Positions 27,488 to 40,590 of a stretch of DNA of 64,000 bases are shown one piece after another. This DNA is from Theobroma cacao. Taxonomy: Eukaryota; Streptophyta; Magnoliopsida; Malvales; Malvaceae. Location: NCBI RefSeq assembly GCF_000208745.1, contig NC_030850.1, positions 34,072,350 to 34,136,349 on the forward strand, in the 5' to 3' direction. The notes beneath the pieces are model-generated. The model was not told the origin of the DNA, did not search any database, and worked only from the letters and a program-made list of their open reading frames with translations. Within the stretch, counting starts at the first letter, position 1, and every line of letters begins with the position of its first letter. The translations under genes were made by a program, and so were the position numbers.

Positions 27488-28749
27488 GCAGGAAGATGCT
27501 GCTTGTACTTTGACAATTATTCTGAGCTCTAGCAGATAAGAGCGTAGCTTGGTGGTACTTCGTCTCAATATTTTAATGACTACGGTAGACTACAGGCAAG
27601 CAACCCATAAGTATAATGGTAACTTGCTAGGACGTTTTTTGTCGGACATTAATTCCTATGACATTCACCATGTCCCATAGTTACATGTCTAATTCCGGGA
27701 ATTCCGTTAATCCTCTCTTCAGCATCTCCAACCTAGTAATGGACATTAGCTTAGCGGTCAACGACTACGGTTTACCTACCGTGGAGAATAGACTAACTTA
27801 ACTTTATGCTTTTTGTACCTGTCGCTGCTTGAACAATAAGGAATTATCATGATATTTCAAAATTTTCTTTTTCATGACCAAATAGTTTTGTTTATCACCC
27901 CAAAAAGCACCTAAAAACAGAAATTTCCATAGGCTTATAAAATAAAACTTGATTTTAATCTTATCCAGGTACAATTGTGCAGATTAAATTTATTGCAAAC
28001 TGATATCTGACGCTTGAATTCTTAGAGCTGATAGTAATTCGCCACCATCCCTTGTTTAAAACTGTGTACATGCCCAGCAAGAAACCCCCCATGCTCGTGG
28101 CATGATAGGGGAATGATTTGTTCCCGTGACAAAATTGCCAAAGCTCAGCTTTTGCCTACTCCAGGACCCTTGATACTTTTTCCCTTTTACAATTGTGTTC
28201 GAGTTGACTCAGCCTCTTTTAAACCTTAAACGATTTTGTTATTGGTTGCCATAACTACACGAATGACTGAAATCACTTGTCAAGTCCGACCATCTCAGGT
28301 CAAGCAACGATAAAATCATATCACGAATATCAGCAGAGATTATCTAACTGATATTCAATATACCGTTAATTGTTTAAATTAATTTATGGTAGTGCTTACC
28401 ATAAAATTCGAAACTGTAGGGCAAACTGAGGCTAAAACGTCAAATCTGTATATATTTCAAATGTAGACTAAAACATGAATAACGATTAGATAAGAAAGTT
28501 CAAATAATTTTTTTTTAAAAGGTAAATTTATTGATAAAGTCTCTTAAAACAATAACAAGTTAAACAACCTTCAAAAGTAGCAAACGAATCCTCACATACG
28601 AGGATTGGCAAGCATCAGAAGTAGACTGATGTGCGAACAGGGAAAGTGAAACATTAGTGAATTTTAAAATTGTCCTACACGGCAAGGAAAATCCAATTGA
28701 TAAATTCAATAAATAACAAACCCCTGCTAAGATAATCTTGATTTAAATT
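27488..28749. other. Spacer between chitinase copies 2 and 3
   Basis: No exon recognised. Near 28505-28540 a run of T followed by AAAAGGTAAATTTATTGATAAAG could be the poly-A end of an old retroposon on the minus strand, but no body was identified. Confidence 0.45.
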
Positions 28750-30713
<1,964 letters not shown>

Positions 30714-30925
30714 AAACACTACATTAAAATTTTTTTGATCTCTACTCTCGATGAGGTGTCTAGAAAAATGATTAAATTCAATAAAAGAAAAAAAAAACCT
30801 TAAACCCAGGAAGTTGAGGAGGGCCAAGGACCTCAAATTGAGGTCATGAATGAGCCACTAATCATCACAGGTTCATAAAGTGGCCAACTATCCAACGTCT
30901 TCACAATCACCATAGGCTCAAAAAG
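30714..30925 (+). repeat. Duplicated segment B' (copy of 42795-43007)
   Basis: About 210 nt align in the same orientation with 42795-43007, sharing AAACCCAGGAAGTTGA, ATCATGAATGAGCCACTAA, ACACAGGTTCATAAA-type sequence and the spacing between them. It is followed within 20 nt by segment A'. Confidence 0.85.
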
Positions 30926-30944
30926 GATTTAAGCACGATGATAT

Positions 30945-31225
30945 ACCTGTTAAATTACATTTAAATATTATGTGTAATTTGGAAAAAAATAAATAAAAAC
31001 AAAATCAGAAGACTGAAATTCCTCTGTTAAAGAGTAAAATAAATTAATAAAAATGCCTAACATTTTTCCCTTTTTACTTTTTTTTTCTTTTAATGAAATT
31101 GTTATTGATTTAGAGAGAATTAAAAAAAAAAAAACCAACAACAAACGCCTTTCCTAAAATGAGAAATAAGGAGGCAACGAATTCTACTTTATGGTAGTTG
31201 AGTGAGATGGGCCATTAGAGAACCC
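30945..31225 (+). repeat. Duplicated segment A' (copy of 32968-33345)
   Basis: Aligns in the same orientation with 32968-33345. Shared blocks are TTTAAATATTA, ATAAAAACAAAA with AGAAGACT, TAATGAAATTGTTATTG, and AAAATGAGAAATAAGGA followed by ATTCTA and TTTATGG. The second copy has an extra ~100 nt in the middle. Confidence 0.8.
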
Positions 31226-32967
31226 ATAGTCTTTTTTCATATCAAATCCCATCCACTCCCATTCCAACATGCAATGATAGCAAGTAATGGATTAAGTCGA
31301 TTAAATCGATTAGAAAATTTTATTAATCTAATTTAGTGCAGTAATATAAGTGAATTGATTTTTTTTAATCAATTTTAATTGATTAATTCGGTTTTAAACG
31401 ATTATATCCTTTTAAATTTTTAATTTTTTAAAATTTATTTAATAGTTTATTTTAAAAAATTATTGATATTTTATCTTTTTTATGATTAATAACAAAGAAA
31501 CCGATCCATATCACAAAGAACCACCCCAGGTACGGGAAAAGGATCATCATTCATCACAAGTGAAATCGAGGCAAGAGAAAGTGAAAGTGGCTGACAGTGC
31601 TTATAACGTTGGGGCATTCGACACCACGAATTCGGAGTTGAAAGTTCGGTCACCGTGGCTGCAACATTTATATGTGAATGTAGCAATGAAGAAGACCAGT
31701 ATGATGATGCTGTAATCGTCCTCGAATGGAGAGGCATCGGGTTTATGGTACTTGAGCAACAGGAAGGGAATGAAGATTGCATGCGATGCTGCCATGTCAC
31801 CTGCGCTGAAATGAGAAGAGAAAACAAAGGAGCTGCTTTGGATTGCATGGCTTGATTCATAAAACCAACTATATCTAGTAATTGTTAAGGTCAAATAATT
31901 ATATATATTTATTTATTAAATTTTACAGAAATTAAGATAAAAATTGAGTTTAATGTATTTTATATTAAAATTTGAAGGTTTTTTTATATAATATCCATGC
32001 ATAATACTTTTTAATATAAAAAATAAACTTGTAATATGAAAAAAAAAGGTGTCTAAAAAAAACTTCTTTTCAAAACATTTCAATAAAAAATAGTAAAGAA
32101 AAAGAAACAGAGAGTCCCATTTAAGTACTATATAATTATATATCTACTTAAAAAATTAACGAATAACAAATGAGCAAAAAGAAATAAACTTTGAAAGATT
32201 ATAAAATTAATGTTTGCTAAAACTTGAACATGATTGAACTGGTTTTAAAATCACTAAATAGGCAAGAAAAATTAAGAAAAAGGAAGGTTTGATTACCACA
32301 GATGCATTTTCTTGTAACTCCTTTTGATCCTCCTTAAAAGCACCCGCAGATGTTCTTTTGGCCCCCTTTAAAGTATTCTCTCTCTCAAACAGAAATATTT
32401 ATAACATATTTAACAGAAAGTCCTTTGTTTATAAAGGTTGAATAACATTTTCGAAAGGAGTGTATAATTGTTTACGTGAATTGTTGAGGCATGAGCTCTG
32501 TACGAATTGCATGCATAAGTGTTTTATATTTAACCTGTGTGCAATGCATGGATTATAGTCTAATATAATTAGAAGGAGGCTATACATATATTGGCTAGGG
32601 CATGAAGATTTTTATGGTTTCATGGCTGGCTAATCCCTTGATAAGCATACCATCATGGTCAAAGGTAAGCTATTAGATTGATCAAGAATATTTTATAGTT
32701 TAATTCTCACACTTCAATCTTCTAAAATCTTTTGGAATCGAACTTTATTTTTTATTACATAATGCTAATTTTAGATAAAAAAACATGGGGCGTATACTAA
32801 GCAACTAGATTACCAATAGTTTATTCAGTATGTTGGATGTTGAATTTAATTAGGTCACACTAAAGATGTGGAGAGATAATATAACAAAGATTTTATTTTG
32901 AAATGTTATAATGTTCAAATTAAAAAAAAAACCAATTTTGGTGGCATATATTATTTACATGGCTTTA
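31226..32967. other. AT-rich DNA between the two A segments
   Basis: No recognisable gene. Overlapping open frames on both strands at 31482-31894 include one minus-strand frame with a hydrophobic segment (IIILVFFIATFTY), but there is no family match or start context to support a gene. Confidence 0.4.
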
Positions 32968-33345
32968 CTAAATTGGATTTAAATATTACATGTGATTTTG
33001 AAAGTTATAAATAAAAACAAAAATTAGAAGACTAATTCTCGTTATTAGAGAGTCTCATATTACTTGGTTTGAAGAGAATTAACTGTCTTGTTTGAAAAAA
33101 ATATTTTCATAAATTAATGGAATTAATAATAACAATCTTTATTTTTTTTAACTTATGATGCTTCCTTGTAGGTAAAGTAGCCCAACATTTCCCCCTTTCT
33201 ATTTTTTTTCTTTTATAGAGAATTTTTTTAATGAAATTGTTATTGTTCTATAAAGAATTTTTTTTCAAAGAAATGAAAAACCATAAATACCATCCATAAA
33301 ATGAGAAATAAGGAAGTAACAATTCTATTTTATGGTGGGCCATTG
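32968..33345 (+). repeat. Duplicated segment A, directly upstream of the EDD1 relic
   Basis: Second copy of A', about 2.0 kb to the right and in the same orientation. It ends about 250 nt before the first ATG of the EDD1 relic, so it is probably part of that gene's old upstream region. Confidence 0.8.
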
Positions 33346-34104
33346 AAGAGATCCCTGGGCCTTTTCCTTGGCGAATAATCCCATTTACTTCTTTGGCAAA
33401 GTGCAATGTTGGCGTTGGCGCGTGCGATTGTTAGTGCAAGTAAATCTTCCATTAATCTTTTTTTTTTTTGGAAAAAAAACCACCGACTTGAACTTCGTAA
33501 AACTGACGCTATTTGACCGTTACTTGGTCAAACTTATTAAATACCCACATAATATGCGTTTGCGGCTGCCGAACCCAAGCCTCAAAGACGCAGAGCTAGC
33601 CATGGGTATCCTTGCCTTCCTCTCCGTCATCTCCTTTCTCAAGCCCCGCGCTTCCCACATTCTCTCTCCTGCGTGTCGCCAAGCCGAACGCTACCCTTCT
33701 CAACGCATCATCACTGTTGAGCCGCCGCTGCTTCAGTCGAACAACCGCCTCTGCGGTCAATGACTCCAGGACTTTTTGTGGACCAATGCGGAGTATGTAT
33801 AGGGTGTTTGATTGATCTTTTTGGGTTGATGTTACTGCTGCTTTTTGCCTTTATTTTGGCTGTCTGATGATTCTTCTGGTGGTTCATGGGGGATATTTTG
33901 TTCTGTTTGATGTTTGGTTCGTTTTTGTACAAGGAAGGGCTCCTTGGTTGTATGGATCGTGGCAGCTATGTCTGTGTGTACTGTCCTGGTTTCTTTGGTT
34001 GCTGTGATATTTTTTTGGGTCGTTGAAGGAGGTTGTGCTTACCTCCAAGGTTGTTTTTCTTTTGAGGTATACTTGTGGAGGGGTTGTTGCTGCAGCAACA
34101 CATA

Positions 34105-34754
34105 ACTGAGCTCCTCTGTTTTGGGGATCGTGAGTTCTATAGAGATTGGTGGAATGCAAAAACTGTTGAGAAGTATTGGAGAATGTGGAATATGCCTGTT
34201 CATAAATGGATGGCTTGCCATATCTATTTTCCATGCTTAAGGAACGGTATACCCAAGGGAGTTGCCATTGTTATTGCCTTCTTGGTTTCTGTTGTATTCC
34301 ATGAGCTCTGCATTGCTGTTCCTTGCCACATGTATAAGTTATGGGCTTTTATCGGCATCATGTTTCAGGTTTTCTTGGTCTTGATCACAAATTATCTGCA
34401 AAATAAGTTCATAAGCTCAATGGTGGGAAAATATGATTTTCTGGTTCATTTTCAGCATTCTTGGTCAGCCAATGTTTGTGCTTCTATACTACTGATGAAT
34501 CGCAAAGGGAACGCAGATTAATCTACTACTTTTTACAACGACCTGGCGCCTGATGGAACTTGATCCGGTAGTAGCTGTTGATTGTTTTTTGCACGGTAAC
34601 TCATATATACTGTGGTATTGCTCTGCTTGCTTTGGATTTGTATATTTCATTTCATCATATGCCACTCCCTGCCGAGATGTTTTGATGAACCATATATGAT
34701 TTTCCTCAGAGATATTTGTTAATTCCATCAATTCACGAGCAGGAAAAAAAAAAA
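34105..34754 (+). pseudogene. DGAT1: Processed DGAT1 pseudogene (3' part only) with poly-A and target duplication
   Basis: Encodes the C-terminal part of diacylglycerol O-acyltransferase 1 without introns: ELLCFGDREFYRDWWNAK, EYWRMWNMPVHKWM-like sequence, HIYFPCLRNGIPKG, FLVSVVFHELCIAVPC, and the final MNRKGNAD and stop near 34520. An extra A near 34425 shifts the frame after NKFISSMVG, and a later deletion restores it before MNRKG. A ~220-nt 3' UTR-like tail ends in an A run (34743-34754). The sequence AACACATA occurs just before the copy (34097-34104) and just after its A run (34760-34767). It is 5'-truncated, as is usual for LINE-driven retroposition. It lies in intron sequence of the EDD1 relic and is dead. 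The parent enzyme makes triacylglycerol in the ER. Confidence 0.88.
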
Positions 34755-35139
34755 GCTGGAACACATAGGTACTGTAATAGTAATGGCCTCATTCTTTACT
34801 TTAATTGTTTTTACCATTATATTCTTCTGTTTTTCTTTTTGGTGGAAAATTTTTACCCTGCTGATTTTTAAATTCTTTTAAATTGCCAGTTTGTTTCATT
34901 AAGGTTTTGTTTGTACTGATCAGGTTGGAGTCGGGACTATGAATTCTTTGACATACTAAAGAGTTCTTAGCGCAGAACCATGGAATGTTAGGTAAGTGTA
35001 TCGAAGCAACTTTCTTTAAGTTAAAAGAATTTCTTATACATTTTAATAATTCTTTTTGTTTCTGACTCTGTCATTTAATGATTATTTGTTGAGAACACTT
35101 TTCTTTGTGTGCTTTATGTACGAGCTTAAATATAGGGGA

Positions 35140-35150
35140 GGGGGGGGGGG
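35140..35150 (+). repeat. Poly-G tract
   Basis: A run of 11 G preceded by GGGGA, inside the EDD1 relic and ~370 nt before the satellite array. It could form a G-quadruplex. Confidence 0.8.
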
Positions 35151-35513
35151 TGTTCAAATGCGTCATTGGGAGTTTCAAGTTCTGTTGTTTGGCCTGTTGA
35201 TGCATGGACTTTCATCCATTTTCAATTATGTTTTCTTTCTGTTATTTATTATGTTGTTATTGTGCATTTTTGTTTTCTTTTGCACAATCATGCATGAGAG
35301 CTTTTCATGCTTACTAGCGATGAAAAATACAAAGTTTGCAGAAGCTTCTCATCTCATAGCTTATTAAATATGCTATCATACTGCATTATAATTTTGTTGA
35401 ATTCATTCAAAGGGCGAGAGAGCATTTTAACTTTCGAAAATAATGATGGCTTTGAGTGGTCACTTAATGTGAGAATCACTTTCTCTTGTTTGGAGAAATA
35501 AAATAAACTTTAA

Positions 35514-38500
35514 AGGTGCGGGTACGTAGCATTCTTATTTTACATTAAGGTATAATGGTGTCAATATATAAATCTAACATATGTGACATTCCTCGTATAC
35601 TTTGTGGTGTTAGGCTTGTGGCATTTCTATTATATATCAAGGTATAATGATGCAAAATAGATATTTAATATATTTGACATTACATTCCTATTGTGCAATA
35701 AAGGCACAATAGTCTATATATGAATATATAGCTTGATGTATTAATTTGACATTCCGATTGTACATTAAGGTACAATGGTGTCAATTGAGTATGGTATAAT
35801 GGTGTGGACATGTGGCATTCCTATTATACATTAAGGTATAATGGTGCCAATATGTAAATTTAACATTTTGATATATGTGACATTCCTATTATACTTTGTG
35901 ATGTTTGGCATGTGGCATTCCTGTTATACATTAAGGTATAATGATGCAAAATAGATATTTAATAAATTTGACATGGCATTCCTATTGTGCAATAAGGGCA
36001 CAATGGTGCATATGTGAACAAATAGCTTGATGAGTTAATTTGATATTTCAATTGTACATTAAGGTACAATGGTGTCCATTGAGAATAGTATAATGGGGTG
36101 GGCATGTGGCATCTCTATTATACATTAAGGTATGATGGTGCCAATATGTAAATTTAACATCTTGATATATGTAACATTCTGATTATACTTTGTGGTATTA
36201 GGCATGTGACATTCTTATTATACATTAAGGTATAATGGTGCAAAATAGATATTTAATATATTTAACATGGCATTCCTATTATGCAATAAAGGGTCAATGG
36301 TGCATATGCAAACATATAGCTTGTTGTATTGATTTGACATTCCGATTGTACATTAAGCTAAAATGGTATCCATTGAGATGATATAATGGTGTAGGTATGT
36401 GACATTCCTATTATATATTAAGGTATAATGGTACCAATAAGTAAATCTATCTTGGTATATGTGACATTTTTATTATACTTTGTGGTATTTGACATGGCAT
36501 TCCTATTATACATTAAGGTATAATGGTGCAAAATAGATATTTAATATATTTGACATAACATTCCTATTGTGCAATAAAATCACAATAGTGCACATATGAA
36601 CACATAGCTTGATGTGCTAATTTGACATTCCGATTGTAAATTAAGGTACAATGATGTCAATTGGTAATAGCTTGATGTGTGGGCATGTTGCATTCATATT
36701 ATATATTAAGGTATAATGGTGTCAATATGTAAATCGAATATCTTGGTATATGTGACATTCCTATTATACTTTGTGATGTTTTGCATGTAGCATTCCTATT
36801 ATACATTAAGGTATAATGGTTTTGGCATGGCATTTCTACTGTGCAATTAAGGCACAATGGTGCATATGTGAACATAGAGCTAAATGTGTTAATTTGACAT
36901 TCCGATTATACATTAAGGTATAATGGTGTCAATTGAGAATGGTGTAATGGTGTGGGTATGTGGCATTTCTATTATACATTAAGGTATAATGGTGCTAATA
37001 TATAAATCCAACATCTTGGTATATGTGACATTTTGATTATATTTTGTGATATTAGGCATGTGGCATTCCTATTATACATTAAGGTATAATGGTCCAAAAT
37101 AAATATTTAATATATTTGACATGACATTCTTTTTGTGCAATAAAGGCAAAATGGTGCATGTGAACATATAGCTTGATGTGTTAATTTGACATTCCGATTA
37201 TACATTAAGGTACAATGATGTCCATTAAGAGTGGGATAATGGTGTGGGCATGTGGCATTCTTATTATACATTAAGGTATAATAGTGCCAATATGTAAATC
37301 TAACATCTTGGTATATGTGACATTCCTATAATATTTTGTGGTGTTGTACATGTGGCATCCCTATTATACATCAATGTATAATGGTGCAAATGAGATATTT
37401 GGCATTTATAGTGTGCAATAAAGGCACAATGGTGGCTTGATGTGTTAATTTGACATTCCGATTGTACACTAAGGTACAATGGTGTCAATTGAGAATGGAA
37501 TAATAGTGTGGACATGCGACATTCCTATTATACATTAAGGTATAATGATGTCAATATGTAAATCTAACATCTTAGTATATGTGACATCTCTATTATACGT
37601 TGTGGTGTTTGGCATGTGACATATTTATTATACATTAAGGTATAATGGTGCAAACTAGATATTTAATATATTCGACATAACATTCTTATTATGCAATAAA
37701 AATACAATGGTGCATATGCGGACATATAGCTTGATATGTTAGTTCAGCATTGTTATTGTACATTAAGGTACCATGGTGTCAATTGAAAATGGTATAATGG
37801 TGCGGGCATATGTGGCATTCCTATTATACATTAAGGTATAATGGTGCCCATATATAAATTTAACATCTTAGTATATGTGACATTCTTATTTTACTTTGTG
37901 ATGTTTGGCATGCGGCATTCCTATTATACATTAAGGTATAATGGTGCAAAATAGATATTTAATATATTTGACATGGCATTCCTATTGTGCAATAAAGGCA
38001 CAACGATGCATGTGTGAACATATAATTTAATGTATTAATTTGACATTCCGATTGTACAATAAGGTACAATGGTGTCAATTGAGAATGCTATAATAGTGTG
38101 GGCATTTGGCATTCCTATTATACATTAAAGTATAATAGTGTCAATATGTAAATCTAACATTTTGGTATATGTGACATTTTTATTATCCTTTGTGGTGTTT
38201 GGTATATGGCATTTCTATTATACATTAAGGTATAATAGTGTTAATATGTAAATATATCATTTTCATATATGTGACATTCCTATTATATTTTGTGGTGTTT
38301 AGCATGTGGCATTCTTATTATACATGAAGGTATAATGGTGGCCTTTCAAAAATTAAGGTATAATGGTGCAAAATAGATATATAATATATTTGACATGGCA
38401 TTCCTATTGTGCAATAAAGGTACAATGGTGCATATGTAAGCATATAGCTGTATGTGTTAATTTGACATTTCGATTTTACATTAAGATACAATGGTGTCAA

Positions 38501-39765
38501 TTCAGAATGGTATAATGGTGTGGGTATGTGGCATTCTTATTATACATTAAGATATAATGGTGTCAATATGTAAATCTAACATCTTGGTATATGTGACATT
38601 CCGATTATATTTTGTGGTATTGGGCATGTGGCATTCCTATTATATATTAAGGTATAATGGTGCAAAATAGATATTTAATATATTTGACATGGCAAAGGCA
38701 CAATGGTACATACGTAAACATAGAGCTTGATGTGTTAATTTGACATTCCGATTGTACATTAAGGTACAATGGTGTCCATTGAGAATGATATAATGGTGTG
38801 GCTATGTGACATTCGTATTATACATTAAAATATAATTGTGCTAATATGTAAATTTAATATCTTGGTATATGTGACATTCTTATTATATTTTGTGGTAATT
38901 GGGATGTGGCATTCTTATTATGCATTGAGGTACATTGGTACAAAATAGATATTTAATATATTTGAAATGACATTCTTATTGTGCAATAAAGGCACAATGG
39001 TGCATAGGTGAACATATAAGTTGATGTGTTAATTTGACATTTTGATTGTACATTTAGGTCTAATGATGCCAATTAATAATGGTATAATAGTGTGGGCATG
39101 TGGCATTCCTATTATACATTAAGGTATAATGGTTCCAATATATAAATCTAACATCTTGATATATGTGACATTTCTATTATACTTTATGGCAATTGGCATG
39201 TGGCATTCCTATTATACATTAAGGTATAATAGTACAAAATAAATATTTAATATATTTGAAATGACATTCTTATTGTACAATAAAAGTACAATGGTGCATA
39301 TGTGAACACATAGCTTGATGTGTTAATTTGACATTCTAATTGTACATAAGGTACAGTGATGTCAATTAATAATGGTGTAATAGTGTGGGCACGTGGCATT
39401 CCTATTATACATTAAGGTATAGTGGTGCTAATATAAAAATCTAACATCTTGGGATATGTGACGTTCCTATTATACTTTATGGTGTTTGGCATGTAGCATT
39501 CCTATTATACATTACAGTGTAATGGTGTAAAATAGATATTTAATATTTTTGGTATGACATTCTTACTATACAATAAAGGCACAATGGTGCATATGTGAAA
39601 ACATAACTTGATGTGTTAATTTGACATTCCGATTGTACATTAAGGTACAATGGTGTCAATTGAGAATAGTGTAATAGTGTGGGTATGTGGCATTCCTATT
39701 ATACGTTAAGGTTTAATGTTGCCAATATGTAAATCTAACATCTTGGTATATGTGACATTCCTATG
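35514..39765 (+). repeat. Satellite-like tandem array, ~292-bp higher-order unit made of five related sub-repeats
   Basis: Equivalent points (start of TGTGGCATTCC before ATTATACATTAAGG) fall near 35525, 35811, 36105, 36398, 36686, 36959, 37251, 37515, 37811, 38105, 38527, 38815, 39100, 39392 and 39686. Periods are mostly 285-296 bp, with shorter ones of 264 and 273 and one expanded unit of 422. Each unit holds five sub-repeats beginning with a CATTCC box. Four contain a 7-bp inverted repeat with a 6-7-nt loop: ATTATAC/GTATAAT (twice), ATTGTGC/GCACAAT and ATTGTAC/GTACAAT. The fifth (CATTCCTATTATACTTTGTGG) has lost its right arm. The array lies between the N- and C-terminal exons of the EDD1 relic. 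No ORF of interest is present. Confidence 0.95.
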
Positions 39766-40569
39766 TAGGGATGATATTGAGTCAGACTATTTGTTTCACC
39801 TTAGGATTGTGTTGTATTCCTTGCTATGTGGAGGTTATGAACATTATCAGTGCCATCGGCAAATTTTATGCAAATAGGCTGTGTTTCTGGCTGCAGGTTG
39901 ATAAGTCCTGAAGTACTTCATTCCGTCCTTGCAGAGTGTGCAAACTTGTCTTGTCTGGGTGCCAAAACAGCATGTAAAGTAGGTGCACTCAGGTGCTATT
40001 CGTCTGAGGTATTCATTTCTTATGTCTCTCAACAATGGCTATATCTATTCATGAGAGTTTTGTCAGAAATGGAATTTCCTTACTGATGGTCCTTAACACA
40101 TGACTGACACTATGTCCTGGGCCATAATAGAAAGTATATCTTGCCATCTTGGTGAATTAACTGACTGAAGAACACCCAAGAAATGTTCATGTCAATAACA
40201 AAGAGGGATTGCCTCAATTATGAAGACATTTGTTAGCGGATACAAAAGGCCTGTGATTGTTTAGGCAATGATATTCTTGACATCCTTGCTGCAGGCTATT
40301 CTCACTTTATATATTTGTGTATGACATGGGTGGATATGTTTTTGATAAAAAGTTTGCTTTCTACATAGAAAATGGGCTTCCCTGTTGCTGTATTTAAGAC
40401 ATCTTGGAGGATGAATGTCTGCAGTGATGGATATTTTCCAATATGAATGTTTTCTTCTTGAGTCTCATGTATCTTTGTATTTTTTTCCTTTCTTTGCTTG
40501 GGAGCTGCTGAATGTTTTGTTTTTCAGGAGGTTTTTTTTTTTTTGGCATGTTTAGATAAAAGATGAATA

Positions 40570-40590
40570 CCCCCCCCCCCCCCCCCCCCC
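40570..40590 (+). repeat. Poly-C tract (about 21 C)
   Basis: Uninterrupted C homopolymer of about 21 nt in the EDD1 relic, between two retained exons. This is rare in AT-rich plant DNA; the length may be an assembly estimate. Confidence 0.8.

Noticed and set aside
31486..31894. Minus-strand frames of 97-124 codons, one with a hydrophobic segment
   Set aside because: Two overlapping frames on one strand and two on the other are all open, so none is favoured, and no recognisable motif or promoter context exists.
35514..39765. Regular short repeats separated by variable sequence, reminiscent of a CRISPR array
   Set aside because: The genome is a plant nuclear one, the sequences between hairpins are themselves repeated every ~292 bp, and no cas genes exist.
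39847..40086. Continuous plus-strand frame through the 39897 exon as an independent gene
   Set aside because: Only 39897-39978 matches the EDD1 C-terminal region; the rest is intron sequence beyond a GTAGGT donor.
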